The translations under genes were made by a program, and so were the position numbers. A model generated the notes under the pieces. It was not told where the DNA came from and did not search any database. It worked only from the letters and a program-made list of their open reading frames with translations. From Ramazzottius varieornatus (taxonomy: Eukaryota > Tardigrada > Eutardigrada > Parachela > Ramazzottiidae), in assembly GCA_001949185.1 (NCBI GenBank), contig BDGG01000003.1:2139580-2203579 (forward strand): a DNA stretch of 64,000 bases, read 5' to 3'. Shown here piece after piece: positions 33,441 to 46,855 of the stretch; the stretch's first letter is position 1; the number at the start of each line of letters is the position of its first letter.

Positions 33441-36400
33441 ATGTTTGCCAAGCTTGGACCTTTTCTGAAAGAAGCCGAGGATCGATGGAAGCAGTGCGGC
33501 AGAGAAATACTCGAATCAAGGGAGACAGGGTAAGCTAAAACGATTTGTTGTGCTCGATGTGAGATTGTTGTCGACTCATCTTCATGGTCGGAGTGTTCGT
33601 AGTCCTTCTGATCGTCTAGAATGAATTGTGGAAGCGTTTGGGGTCGATAAGTTTCTTGTGCGCAACTCGGGTATTTTCTTGGCAGGCGAAAGCATGGGAT
33701 GGGAGCGACGAGGAGTGCGGAGGAGATATTCCCGTGTTGGAGGATGAGTTCATTCAGCTCCTTCAAGATTCACGGATTCCAGACGTTAACATCTCGGAGC
33801 AGCAGCCGGAAGAGTCCGCAGAGCTTGAAGGAAGCGCTCCAGAAGAACCTACGCATGAAGCAGCCTTCGAAAGGACGAAAAGCGATGAAGTAACCCAACC
33901 GGAAATGACTGCACAGTTATATACACCTACAGCACCTTCGTCCATGGAAAGCAGTACCACCAGAACGAAAGGTGAAGCAGCAGAACGAGCCGCCGAGACT
34001 CCTGCTGCACTTCAAACCAGGCAAATTTACAGTGAAGGGATCTTGAGCAAGATAAAAGAACAAGAGCTACCGCCTGCTGAAACGACAAAAGTCGCACTTC
34101 CCCTGTATCCGTCTCTGGCAGAGAAGTTCAGGACAATTCATGTTCAGAAACCTCTGTCACGGACAGCAGTAAAGATTCACTACGTCAATGCCGAAGCTGA
34201 GGCGCTTGAATCTGCGATAGATCAATTTGTCGAGGTAACTCGAAGTTCCGTTTTTATTTCTGAGTTCACATTTTTATTTTTGCTTCATCTTCCAGTCGAA
34301 TATAACGGTCAATTTTCAACGCCATCCCTTGTACGTTTACCTGAACGAATACCTGAAAGCAATAACAACCTACGAAGCCACGTTAACCGACTTGAAGCAG
34401 TTGGAGAAAGCCTACGAAACAGCGAAAGAGGCTGTTTGGCAGATCACAGACAACAAAGTGAAAGAACACGGTCGGTGCGCGGACAACAGGCACGTCACGG
34501 GAGAGCATTTCTACCGTCAGTGCCACCTGAACAAGAATTCCCTCGCACAAGTCGAAGCCAACCTGGAAAAGATCCGCGAGAACCTCTTTCGAACGTCTTT
34601 CGCCCACAAGTGCACAGCGGAGCTCGCGAGGTTCCAGGTCACCGCGTACCTGTACGACTCGGTGAAGAACAATCCGATGACGGCAGCGATAAGAGACAGC
34701 TCACCTCTCGTCTCAAGACCGGAATTCGTCAAGCTACAGGAAACTTCGGAGTTACGATTGTGCGTTGGGATTTTGTTTGCTTTCCACCGAATTCCCATAG
34801 GTAATTTAATTCTACTGCATCTGCTAGTCTGGTAGGCTTGGAGCCTACTCGGTATGTCATACAGTAGGATGAATTGACTCAATACCTCGAAGTCGCTTTT
34901 TGTTCGAAATTTGGAAGTGACATGTTATGTTTACAGGAAGCGAGAAGTTTCGCGCGGATATCAGAGCATGGCTGACCGAAATTGTAGGTACGCTACTCCG
35001 CACCAGCACATTCTACGACCAACTCTTCGTGCTCAGCCACCTGCTGCGCAGTCCTTCTCCCGTCGTTCAATGGGCTTCCCACTTCCTCCAGCTTTCCCTC
35101 CCTACACAGTTCGCCAACAGGAACTGTCAGGACCCTTTTGTTAAACACTTCACTGTGATGCTCCGTTGTCTTCTCACTCCCACCAAAGCTCGCGACGACT
35201 TCCTGTCCTCCTTCGCCATCAACCAGCCCAGCTCTGGCGAAGATCCCGACTCGAGCTGGATCGTCGTCGACCCTGACGCCGAAGGGCACGACACCATGCG
35301 GGCGACAACCACGATGGAAGTGCAGGAAGGTGATGTGTTCTGCCTGTTGAGACAATTCAGGTTCGACCAACTGTATGCTTGTCTCTTTGGGTCGGACTGT
35401 CTGGATCTGGAACCGTTTACTGTGATAAGCGACCACGACGTGCTAAGTCTATTCGGGTTTTGTTACGACTTCTTGGAAATGCTCGTGGAAGGTCTGTCGA
35501 ACACCATGCTGAATAAGTACCCGAGGTACAATAAGAGACTCGCACAGATCATTCGAGACCTTGCTATCCATTTGAAAGAATTTTGGCAGAGGCTGAAGGA
35601 AGCCAAAGAAGATGATAACACGATAGTGAAAAATTTGCAGGTATGGTTTCTCGACAAATTAATAGGAAAAGTATGAAAACAGAGTCTTTTTTCTACAGAT
35701 TAATTTTGAGGAGCTGCTGATGAAAGGTTTCGAACTTCTGACGCACAACGGTCGAACTGGAACTCTGCAGTTCCTGGTTGGATGGCCGACCTCAGGTCTT
35801 TCTTCTCCAAACATCTGGCGAGCTGTCGTCTCGCTCGAAGCTCCTCCTGACGCTGACACGTCCTACCACCACGACACTACCTTCTGGAAGAGCGCCTTGA
35901 CGCAGCTGCACAGCGGCTCGAAGCTGGAAGAGAAGTTGCGGTCGTTGGACGAGAGCAACGCGACGTACCTGCTCACAGCACTAGCTGGTCTCGTGCAGAA
36001 GTGTGATAGCTCTATGATGGATTTGGTCGAGGCGGTCTCGATGGAAATTCTGAAGATTTCCTTCCTGGGTTCACAACGAGTCACGTACGCAAAGACTGGT
36101 CGCGATCTGATCTCAGCGATCTGTGTAGACCATCCGGGGTTGATATCTGAAGTGCTGCTATTCGTGAAGAAGAACATGGAACAGATAGGCTCGATGGGGT
36201 ATTTTTTGTTTCAAGAAATGCCTTTGAAGTTGTGGAGTATCGATCGCGGAGACCTTGAAACTGTCTGTGAGTATAAATGGCCAAATTGTTCCACCGTTGG
36301 TTTAATCAGAGTTTCTTGTTTGTTTTGAAGGCGAATGGTTGGTGAATTCTTCGAGTATCCAAGATCCAACTTGTCTGCTAGCCAGAGAAATCCTCTCGAA

Positions 36401-39400
36401 CCTCAACTGGGGTTTCGGTGAGCGTGGCGAGCTGTTCATCAAGTCGACTTACCAGCAGTACGTCGCAGTAGCGATTGTCGAAGCCTTCCTAAAGTTCATC
36501 TCGTCGAAACAACGCCGGCAAGCCATGTACGAGAGTCTGTTACGACTCTCCAACATGATCACTACTGGTAAGTCCACTTTTACTTCGGTGTTGAGTCTCT
36601 TTGGAATTTATAGAACAAGGTTGGGAGCTCGGCGAAAAAGTTGACAAGATGGTTTTCCGAAGTGACGCACGCGTCCTGTGTTACTGGCTGGAGCCGTGCC
36701 TCACTGGAGCCAAACGATCTTTTCGAGCTTGTTGGCCGACCCCCCAATTAGTCGTTTTACTGATCGCAATTTGATCTCAGGCAAGCTGACGCCCGAGCAG
36801 CACTTCGTCAGTTGGTGCTGGGAAGTTCTCCTCGACCAGCGACTTCATCGACTGACCCAGTCCCCCGACGTCTTCGCTCATGTCCGGGGGAGCTCCGTTC
36901 TTGACGAAGACGTCAAGAGCATGACACAAGATATTGCTGTCATGAGTCCTTTACAAGCAGCAGAACAGCGTCAACCGCTTGCCTGCTACGTCGCAGTAAT
37001 GATGACAGAAGTTGGTCATTCCACTGGCGGGATTCTCGGCCACGGCATCGACTGGATCTCCGCCCTGGTCGAGAACTACCTCTACGTTCCGGCACTTCAA
37101 GTCTTGGAGACTGTCACACCGCTGTTCTTTCACAATAACCAATATGTGTATCTGTTACAGCAAGACCAGTTTCATTACGTGATTAACATGTTGCTTCAAG
37201 CTGACGCAACATACATAAGAACCGTGAAGAACCTGCTGGTCTCCGACTTCCCAGGCAAAACACTGAAGGTAAACCGAAGGTCGCGAATCCTCAAACCGGG
37301 AGCCCGGCCAGAACTTACGAAAGTGGCGCACGCCTAAGGGCTGAAACCGGGCGCCACTTGGGAGAGCGATCTGGACGGGTTCGTTGGCCCAGCTCCTAAA
37401 TACTGACAAATTGCACATACAAAATTCAAGCTTTTAGTATGCATCTGAGTCTCATTCTCGAGTTTATTTGATTTAACGGTTTGATGCCATTTTTCGTCAG
37501 AGTTTTGGGAACATGTTGGTGCATCAGCTTCTTCACTCGGGTCCGAACCTTCCTCTAGCCTTGAAGTTGTGGATCAACATCTTTACGTCTCTAAAGAGCT
37601 GGAACCGCACGCGCGAAGTTCTCTACCTTCTCGACCAGATCGTCAAGTTTTCGTTCTACGCCAACGAGCTTGAAACAGTCATGTCCGTTCTGCAAGAAGC
37701 TAACGAGGAATACCGACAGAGCAAACCAGCACGCGGTGGCGGGGCCATGAGCTCCTTGGTGTCATGGATGACGGTGGGCTCAGCACCATCGTATGTCCTC
37801 ATCGATGGGGCCAGACTAGCCGAGTATGCTAACAAGTTTTCCTTTCTACGGCATTCCAGTCTTATTTACTGTTTTCTTACTTTCTGATCATATTCATTGA
37901 TCATTGATCATATGTATTTGGGACATGGCAGATAGTCTGAACAGATGGTTTTCCAACAAGCGGCGCACAGTGTCAGCCAGCAACAAAAAAAGTGCGCCAC
38001 TTGGGAGGATAATCTGGTTCAGTACATCAGCTCGTATCTCATTTGTGCTGTAGTATGTGCAGCTTTTTTAGTTGTCTTTAGACTTTAGTTGATTAGTTTT
38101 GGGTTGCAGATTTTCTTGGTTGGCGTACATCGTGCTCAAGGTAGAGTCCGAAAGTACAGCAGCCTTGTGGCAGTCTACAGTCAAACACTTGACTGGCCCC
38201 AAGAGGCGAACGTTCGAAGAAGGGTTGAAGAAAGCGAGCAATGAGCTGAACGTTCCACTTCCGTCTGTAGCTGACTTGCCGTTGACAAGAGCCGCAGAGT
38301 TGATCGTGGCGGTCGATCCACAAACAGAAGTACTTCCGTTGCTGTGCCAAGAGTTCTTCCGCCTATTTCTACAACGGTCGCCCACTCAGATGTCGGTCGG
38401 TGACCAGTTTTTCCTTTCACCAGTTGGAACAAGGCTGCAGAAACCCATCAAGCAGAAGCTGAAAGACGTTGTTGAAGTCTACCGGAAGAAAGGAACGGAA
38501 AACGGAAACGTATCCGCCGAATTTTTCCGAGTAAGGAAATCAATGCGTTGATGTTTTCAGTTAACTTGCGCATGGCGTCACCACGGACTACATTAATAAT
38601 ACCGAGTTGTTTATGCGCTATCCGGGTATTGTCTATCATCCGAGTTTCATGCGGAGTAATGGTGTTACAATAACTCAGTATCACACCACAGCTTTGATCT
38701 TACTAATGAAGAACTATCTTCCCTCAGGAACTGGCGCATGCGATGATGGCTTTCTCCTTCTGGATCGACGAGCCTAAGCTTCACCAAGCCAACTTGTACC
38801 TGCCCTCACTTCCATCAGGCTACGAGCCTGAACTTCTCAGCACCGTTTTCAGTTCTAGTTCACTTCCGTGGACCCACTTCGTCGATGTCCAGACCATCTA
38901 CTCGTCGATGAGGGCCCAAGCGGAACACTGGCTGCCTTTCGACATTCGTCTTCCGCGACGTCATGTCGCCCTACTGTCTTCCCCAACCAGAAGTCAGGAC
39001 TCGCCACTTCCAGCGCCGTCTGCCTTCTCCCGCGCACCGTCTTTCGTCCCGGTCGATGAGAAGTACCTGTTTGACCCTTCGAAAGTTCTCTTCACACTTC
39101 GTCCCGACCTGACAGGTGAAAATAAACACTAACCCCTCCATGCACCTGCGTACCTTTATGTCTTGTACCGTATGCTGTATGCATGTGCTTGACACCTGGT
39201 TTATTGCGTTTGAGCTGTCTTTAGAATGACATGTCTTTTGGTATGTTGTAGCCATTCAAGAAGCTGCCAAGAGTTTTGTGGCCAGGTTCACCGAATTGGC
39301 CGCACTCGATGGCTTCTTCATCGAGCTCGCCGCCGACCTCAACACCAACATCGAGAAAGAAACGACTGTCTTTGCCTCCTGTCAAAAAGGCCAATGTGCT

Positions 39401-42400
39401 GGTCCTGCTGAGATCAAGCTCAAGTTCAAAGAGTTCACTAGGAACGAGCCCGTCCACAGAACCTACCTACAAAACCGAGAAGACTGGGCGAAGCTCGCCT
39501 CAGCTGCCAAAAACCTCGAACTGAAACCCGTAGTCATGAGCGTGGTCAGGTTCGAGCGCGCCATCTCGTTACTCATCGACACATTCCAGAAGAAACCTGA
39601 CCCGAAGGTGGCTGAAGTAGGGGCCATCCTCTTCTACCATATGTTGCTCTTCATTGGCGATGAAACCGAGGAGCATCCGCTAGCGAAGAAGCTGTTTCAG
39701 TCGTGCGTCGATGTTTTAGGACAGTATTTCATAGCGAACCAACAGAGTCAGTGTGGACCGTTGCTCGAGACGTTCTTGAATAATCATCGAGCCATTCCCA
39801 TGCTCGTTCCGCACTTTACACCACACAGTGTGCCCTTGCAGTTCTTGCCGATGTACCGGAGGATCCAGCAAGCCTTACAGGTAAATTCGTGTTCACAGGG
39901 AGGCACGGCCTTTACGGAACAAGTCGTCTGAACAAGGCTGTGCCATTGATGACATCGATTGGCTTTACTGGGTTTTCAGGCCGAGCCAAGCTAGGCCCTT
40001 CTAAGTCTGTCGAGATTTCAATGGACGATCAGATCCTTCGAGCTTTCACATATCGCAAACTCTGTACTGAAAACACATGCGTAACTTGATCCGGGTCACA
40101 GAAATTTTTTACTCGCAAGTGCAACGTAACACAGTAGAAGTGTGTGGCCTATAATCTTTTGCCTCCTTTGCTCGGCCTTCCCAGTGGTCAGAACCATTAG
40201 CTAGTCTTATTGCAGGGCTCGAACAACGAAGATCTGACACAGATCCTTTCGACCTTCAATGTGGAAATCTGGTTGAACGATCCACAAATCCAGGGACCGG
40301 CTCGAACAGAACTGATGAATTGCATCGCTCAAGGTATCGCCCAACTAGGCAGCGTACTCTCCTTTCAAGACCAGCCACTCTTTGAGACGTACGCCTTCCA
40401 CCTACGGTCCGTCCTGGCGTACCGCTTTCCTCTTCATGCCTTCGATGTGTTACGTATGCTGCTAGACCTGTCGGGCAAGAACCTTCTTCCATCTTCAGGT
40501 ACAGAAATCTTGTCGAAACTTTCCTCACTTTTTATACAGCACTAAAGTGTTTCTAGGCTGGTTTTCGTGCTTCCTTGTCGTCCTGGGTCTGTCTTCTAAC
40601 ATAGACGAAGGACCACTGAATTTGGAAGCCCTGAAGAAACAGCGGGCGACAATCGAAGAAGTTCTCCCCAGCGGGAGACTCACATTGGACTTGGCCTACG
40701 GACTGACTACCGACATCGTCCGCTTCTTCACCGACTTCCGCTTCTCCAACAAGACAGCCAAAACATTCGGCCTCTTCGCTGTCTTTAAAGCCTACGTCGG
40801 AGGTCTGGCCGTCCTCTTCATGACACTCTCTTGCATCGTCCTCAAAGAAGAACGGAGTCTGGCCAACGTCTTCAACCACGCTGTCACTCTCTGGATACCT
40901 TGGATGGACACTCTGGCCATCGAAGATAAACAGCGCTCACCGTTCCTCCAAGCAGACATTCCCGACGCAGTGGTCCTCATCACCTCACTTCGGTTAATGT
41001 TCGAGTCTTTCACAGAGAAGAACGCCAAAGTGCTGAACCAAGTTTGGTCTTGGTACTACGCCAACTTTGCCACCACGGACATTGAAAGTCACGTCTTGGG
41101 TGCCGTCTCAGCTGAACTGGGCAAACTCTCGTGGGAGAAGTTCCTGCCTGACTTGTCTTTTGTCGAGAGTCTGCTGGCTGTCACCAGGAGTGGTCCTCAT
41201 GGAGCTCGACTCTTCGGAGCGGTGGTGGTGGGAAAAGTTCAGTGGGGAGTGGCGGCGTTGACTGTCATGAAGAACAACGCTCAGTTTTGTGAAAGTCTAA
41301 TTGAGATATTCCTCTTTTACTGCAGTGATGTGTCCTTCCGACCTTTCGCTGCCGAAGTCAGCAGCTTGCTGGACAGTACCAAAGATTTCGACTGGAGTTT
41401 CCTGGATTGGAGAACGGTGGCGCAAGCTGTGCGTCTGCTGTCAGGAGAACCGGAAGCTGTAGCGACGTGGATTGAAAGGGATATTGAAGAAGCGCCAATC
41501 TTCTCTCTTTTGAAGCGGGTGACGGAGTTCAACCAAGACAATGCCAGCACGAACCCAAGTACGACGGGAAAACGTGGGTTGTTCGTCAGAATTTTCGGGA
41601 GAGCGGTGTTGACGTACTATGCTAAGAAAGACACGAGTCGGATTCTGGGCTTTCCTCAAACGTTGGCGGAGGAGATTGAAGATGCATGGTTGTCAGCAGA
41701 GCCGTCAGTTCGTTACCACGGGTATGTGTCTACAGCTTGTGAGCTGTACAGTCTGTCCAATTACATCTCAGACCCCAAAGTTGAGAACCTGTTTCGAAGC
41801 GGCATGTTGATTTGGATCGCGCAGAATCCCAGTAGTCCGCTGTTAATCCCCATGATTACGGCGGCCTGTCGATGTGTGGGGAACATCAGTGATATGGCTA
41901 CTTACACGGAAACGATCATGGTTTCGTCGTTTCGAGCCGTCGGAAGAACCGAATGGGCACCTGTGGTGGCAGCGCTCGAAGCTCCCGAGTTGACTGCTCA
42001 GGAGTTCGTGAAGGAATGTCTGAACAAGCAGAGTTTCCTGACGTTAAGCGCCCATTTTAGTCGCACAATCAAGCCAGAAGTCAATCAACTGACAGGGCCA
42101 CGTTCCGGCGGCAACCAATCAAGCAATGACGGGGCGTATCCCAGCTTGTCTGGCTTGGGCCAACCACAATTGGAGAAAGACGGGTATGGGCGGGGTCTCG
42201 ATCAACTGAGGGAAATCGTTGATTGGTGTCAAGTCAGACCAGCTCCCGAAAACGAAGCCAGAGTCTTTCCGCTGTGGGCTCAAGTCCTGATGTTGGCTTC
42301 GCTACTGGAAAAGACTTCGGAAGAAGGTTGGAAAATGGCAATGAGGCAGTTCGTGGAATGGGTGTTGGGGATGGCAGAAGAAAAGGGCGGGTTGTTGAGC

Positions 42401-42730
42401 GCCATCGGGGTGGGCAAACAAGCCGCGCTGTCCCGACCCTTCAAAGTGGTGGCGCGAAGTTTGGCTGCTGTGGCGGCACCATTAGTTCCTTCGACCAGAA
42501 CGTCGGGGAAGTCGGCGACATTGGCCGTGGATGCCAGGAATGCCTATGACGCCATGAAGTCGAAGAAGGATTACCAAGTGTACGCGGAAAACTGGCCTGT
42601 TGTCGATCAGTACATTGCGTCACAAGGCTCGTTAACTTGGCAGGATGTCAGGAATGTGTTGTGCGAATTGCTGAAGAATCTGTTTAGACAGAATCAGTTT
42701 TTAACAGAGATTATTTCTTCCGCTGTCTAG
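33441..42730 (+). CDS. EPG5: Ectopic P granules protein 5 homologue (EPG5)
   Basis: EPG5 is a large tethering factor on late endosomes/lysosomes that promotes autophagosome-lysosome fusion. The ATG at 33441 gives MFAKLGPFLKEAEDRWKQCG and a donor at 33530. A coiled-coil exon follows (LYVYLNEYLKAITTYEATLT, ELARFQVTAYLYDSVKNNP, 34.3-34.8 kb), matching the family's N-terminal region. Later exons include FYDQLFVLSHLLRSPSPVVQ (35.0 kb), LKISFLGSQRVTYAKTGRDL (36.05 kb), ACYVAVMMTEVGHSTGGILG (37.0 kb), NLYLPSLPSGYEPELLSTVF (38.8 kb) and KKLFQSCVDVLGQYFIANQQ (39.7 kb). The last exon, about 2.2 kb (40.55-42.73), carries EWAPVVAALEAPELTAQEFV and LLSAIGVGKQAALSRPFKVV, very close to the vertebrate C-terminal region. 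The stop is at 42730. Several introns hold MITEs. Small exon ends are approximate. Confidence 0.9.
36628..36745. mobile_element. MITE family A copy
   Basis: TTGGGAGCTCGGCGAAAAAG, core CCGAAGTGACGCACGCG / CGTGCCTCACTGG, AACGATCTTTTCGAG, GTTGGCCGAC; in an EPG5 intron. Confidence 0.7.
37302..37397. mobile_element. MITE family A copy
   Basis: GAAAGTGGCGCACGCC / CGGGCGCCACTTGGG with outer GGGAGCCCGGCC and GGCCCAGCTCC, in an EPG5 intron. Confidence 0.72.
37919..38035. mobile_element. MITE family A copy
   Basis: CAAGCGGCGCACAG / AGTGCGCCACTTGGG, then AATCTGGTTCAG, in an EPG5 intron. Confidence 0.75.
39137..39192. repeat. Palindromic repeat, CACCTGCATAC family
   Basis: CATGCACCTGCGTACC and GTATGCATGTGCTTG face each other in an EPG5 intron. 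Confidence 0.5.
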
Positions 42731-43806
42731 AGTTACCGAATCGGTTTCCAGAATAGTCTTTTTTATACCGTTGTTTTATCTTCAGATTTTTTAGTGGATT
42801 TTCCAAAAGTAAACCATGTCGAAGCGTTGAAAGGTCTACAAGTCAGTTTTGCGACCCTTCAAGATGAATGTCGTTGGTGAAGAGAGATAGAACGTGGGCG
42901 TAAGTTCAAGTTCGTAATGTAGATGGTTCTTTCAGAGGGAAAGTGACTTTGCAGGGATTAATGGACGAGTTGCTCCAAAACGGCATGCTGCACTACAAAC
43001 ATCAGGCCTCGACCCAGAAGTTCTTCTCCAGTTTCAAAAATTCATTAATCATTGGCTTCTCTGCTTTCGATCGTCATGTTCGCGATGCTCATTTCCGGCA
43101 ACCGTTCCCCACGAAGAACACGGAAGGAGAACCTACAGTTCAGAATCTCAGACTTTCTATAAGCAGTTCTTTCCCTATGGGAGCGTCCATGAGTACGAGA
43201 CTCTCCTCGTATTCGGCCAGGGTTTTGGGTCTTCGACGCCTGTCGCAGATCACGGAGCACGGGCTTTGTCGGTCATGAGTCTCATGATCCAAATGGGAGA
43301 CCGGTCAAACCGGTGAAGCTCAAAGAAACGCCCAGATCGTGACTTTCCAAAGTGGCGCGCGCTCCCAGTTGATAACAATGCGAGCGTGCGCCACTTGTTA
43401 TAACAATTTCATACATTTCCGTTTGCCGATCTCCCGAATTCTGCATGATGTAATCTCTTTGATAAAATTTGCTTTATCTACAATCGAAGCCAGTCGGATC
43501 AACGTTAAGTGGATCAGTTTAATGACAAACCGTATAAGGAAGCTCATTACAGCAACAGCAAGTTCAACTACAGCCGATTGATTATAATTAATGATGTAAA
43601 GGGTACGCCAGTCACTGGCAAATACACCAGAGGAAAACCTTGGCTACAAAACTCATCTTTGCCGCATCAGCGTTTCTCATTCTAGACCAGCTGCGTGTAA
43701 CTGTTTACGAGGTGGGTTGTTGTCAGGGTCAAATGTCAGGTCACAACAGTGCCAATATTTATAAAAAGCCTTGTGTTCTGGGTTTTGGCCTGGATCCCTC
43801 CCCGCT
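42731..43806. other. Region downstream of EPG5
   Basis: It includes the EPG5 3' flank and, at 42955-43278, an open frame behind an acceptor-like TTTGCAG (GLMDELLQNGMLHYK...), which could be an exon or gene fragment; I cannot place it. A MITE follows at 43.33 kb. Confidence 0.3.
43328..43437. mobile_element. MITE family A copy
   Basis: CCAAAGTGGCGCGCGC / GCGTGCGCCACTTG; GTTTGCCGATCTCCC at the right end. Confidence 0.78.
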
Positions 43807-44132
43807 TCAAGGCGCTTCGACGTACGAGAAGACCGTCGCAAAGTTCTCTCCGTTGGCATTCTTGGCACGGCAAGTATACTTGCCTGCATCCTTGGGCGTA
43901 ATCTTGCGGATTTCCACAGCGGCTATCCAGCCGTTCCCGTCCTTCCGCATAGAAACGCTGCGTCGCTGGTCGTTCTTCTTGATCAGGTCATCCAAATGAT
44001 ACCAGTTGGCTTCCGGTTGAACGTCCGAGTGGATACGACATTCCAGGACGATATAATCACCGTTGGCGTCTTCCACTTGACGGATGGTCGGCTCGTCGAG
44101 CTTTGGTGCTAGCGGGTTGATACTCGCCCGCC
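43807..44132 (-). CDS. Immunoglobulin (I-set) domain exon, partial gene
   Basis: A splice acceptor (TTTTGTCTGTAG) ends at 44133, followed by an exon that closes at a stop at 43807. It encodes one I-set Ig domain: YIVLECRIHSDVQPEANWYH (B-strand Cys and C-strand Trp), SMRKDGNGWIAAVEIRKITP, and the canonical DAGKYTCRAKNANGE with the second Cys. It ends FSYVEAP. Domains of this type occur in titin/twitchin/obscurin-like muscle proteins and in secreted or adhesion proteins. No upstream exon could be recognised between 44.13 and 46.8 kb, so this is either the last exon of a short gene or a fragment. Confidence 0.7.
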
Positions 44133-46855
44133 TACAGACAAAACGTAAGGGTGGCGGGAGTGTAGAACTCAATTGTCAAACCCCAAACTGGGACGTCGGC
44201 AAGTCACTTGATTGTTACGCCAAGTGGCGCATACTTTCGGCTTACAACAATAAAGCCGTGCGGCACTTTGACACTGAGATAACGATCGTCTTTAGCTCGT
44301 TGCCGACGTTTCAATTGGTCGTTTTACCGTATTCCACCGATTGGTAATCCTTCGAATATATCCACGCTTGCACGTCTAGATAGAAAAACGGCTTCTTCAC
44401 GTGGCAGGAACATCCACATTAGTCCGGAAGGCCTTACCTGCCGGTACTAGGAATCTGGTCAGCAGTAACGCTACTACGCCTGGGGAGACCGAAAAAAGAG
44501 TACAACGCAATTATTATATGGAAATAAGCATCTAACCCAAGTGTTTATTTTAACGAGGTATCCCGCTGACTACCTTCGCTCAAAAGCGGCACTTGGCGCT
44601 GGTCTTCCTGCTTCCTGTGTACTACTGTGTAAAAAAAAACCCGAAAAATTTGGCACTGGATACAGGTAACAGTAAGAACAAATAACCATCCGTCTACTTA
44701 TTCTTGCTTTTTAGGAAGGGGGGCATGGGAAGAACTGTGCGGAGGTCCATGGGCTGGTTTGGCACTCGAGTTGGTAGTTCCCCCTCTGAAAACCATACGA
44801 CAATAGACTGTTTCAGGAACCATGAAATGTCAGATTGTTCGCTGGAAGTCTCAAGACCTAGAAAGCACTTTCGGAACTGGTGGACGTTCGACGTACTTGA
44901 CCGCGCTAGCCACGTTATGTATCATGATGAAGGCAACAAGGACAGGGAAATTCCAAGGCAAATGGCAACCTTGGCAGAAACGACTCGGAGTGGAAGTACT
45001 TGACCGGGATGATCTGAGGGGTTCCAAGAATGGCCAACAAGTAAGGTAAAGTAGCGATCAGACGTCCGCGAACGAAGTTTCAACTAATGTCAATGTCGAC
45101 GGCGATAACGTGTTAGCGAAAGAAGCGCCGATGACTGACTTGCGAGTTCTTCGATCTTGCACGGCCGGCAATACAAGCCAGCTGTCGACGTAAGTGCACT
45201 GTAGTACCCTTGGTACCATCATTAGCTGTGTTATATTTGGGGACTGTTATTTGAATCACGCAGAAGTTTGCTGGTAAGAAAGAAACAACACACGCCATGT
45301 GTCGTAGTATGACGCGCCCAGTATCTTTTCCCAAAGAAAGCATTGGCGCCGCGTTTATCCTCTGAGTTCTGCACTGCGAAACCAGAGACCGTGTTGCACA
45401 ACGCGTATTGCATCGGCTTTCGCAGATTTACCCTTCGGGGTTCTTCTGGAAGGCTTCTGATCCGGAAGAGCTATCAACGTAATGGCAGAGGCTCGTGGCG
45501 ATATCGACGGCCGATGTCAGTTTCGAAATGGTTTTGAGCGGATGTTGTTTTCGGTGCTCTACTTTTAATCGTTATTTCCAGAGGGTGGTTTGGATTTTAT
45601 TTGTGACCACAAAATTTCCGCCGCTGGAAAATAAAGTTAATACTTCCTAAAAAGACTGAATTCGATCACGCCAAAACTCTGACTCGTTTTCTTAAGAAAC
45701 TAGTCAACTGGCCTTTGCGGTTTGTGGCGAAACAGATGTGTTGAAGAAAGAAAACTTTTCCAGCAGAGCAGCCATTTTACGAAACAATGCCGAAAAGAAA
45801 TATTGTAAATGCGGCATGTTTGGATATTGTTCTCTCCTTCGATGGAGAATCGATACTCGCGCCAACTGTTTTCCCACTCTGATACATTAACGTTTCGTCA
45901 CATCATTGTAAGAGCTTTTGAGTACCACGCCTCAAAGTCTCAAAGTCAAGGAATGTGATGAAACATGGTATACCGTTTTTTTCCCGACCCTGCATAGGCG
46001 TTGACGCAGCTGATCAAAGGTGACTGCGCAACTCTTAACGACTAAGGGATGTAACAGCGACTTTTTCCTCGTCACGTAGGGAGTTCATTAAGGCAAGCCT
46101 CATATATTACAGTCGCCTTGCAGTACCCAAAGCCACTTGCAGTACCATTCAAACAGTAGGCTATCCACATGAATAAGTGAGATGCTAGAGTTGGAAATTA
46201 GCTTTCGAAAGTCCTAAATATGCTATTGATAGTACCGAAAATTCGTCCGTAATCCCCGTAGTCCGCGTTATGGCTGCTTTGGTCAGCGTGTCCGTCCGGT
46301 TTGCCGCAGTTGCTCCTATTGGGCTGTCAAATGGAGCTAGTGGGTCGCCGAAAGCTCAACTACGGGTTGTTCGACAAATAAACCAATTTACCATTTTACA
46401 CGGGACTGAAGCGTCCGTATTTTGCCTCTCGCACTCTTCACGCTTTTCCCGTCACGTGTAATTAGCTGTAGGGTTCCAAGCAAGAGCCGGGGTAAAGCAC
46501 GCGAGACTAACTCAGTGCGTTCCGTCAGCACAAGCGAGCTTGGAAATGCTCTCTAGCTTGGCTCGATCAGCTCATTTCACCATAATGAACGGCATATTCA
46601 GGAGCGACCACCGGTTAGCAGCTATCCAATGGAAACTTCCAGGCCCAAGCCCCAGCGACTAATGCGTTCTCCCGTCTGTGACAACCGGAGTCATAGCGAA
46701 GGTTGTATTATGGTTCAGCAGGTTAATGCAGGTCGTAATTGATACTAGAAACACTGAAAATTACATTGCGATTTCCACATAACATGATAGCCTCTGCAGT
46801 CCGAGTCAGGTATCCAAAGAGCTGTACTACTGTAACAAGAGGACGAGCGTGTTAT
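44133..46855. other. Region with no assignable gene (2.7 kb)
   Basis: It contains a family A MITE at 44.19-44.31 kb. Weak open frames occur at 44.70-45.05 kb on both strands (minus frame LLAILGTPQIIPVKYF is hydrophobic). Upstream exons of the Ig gene may lie here. Nothing else is supportable. Confidence 0.35.
44190..44312. mobile_element. MITE family A copy, well-kept ends
   Basis: GGGACGTCGGCAAGTCACTT at the left, TCGTTGCCGACGTTTC at the right, core CCAAGTGGCGCATAC / CGTGCGGCACTTTG. Confidence 0.82.

Noticed and set aside
33443-42730. Nucleoporin NUP205 as identity of the long plus-strand gene
   Set aside because: Considered because of the large helical architecture, but the C-terminal and central motifs align with EPG5 and not with NUP205.
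42955-43278. Open frame after an acceptor-like TTTGCAG downstream of EPG5
   Set aside because: EPG5 already ends at 42730 in its conserved C-terminus, and no domain or partner exon supports this frame; noted only in the region entry.
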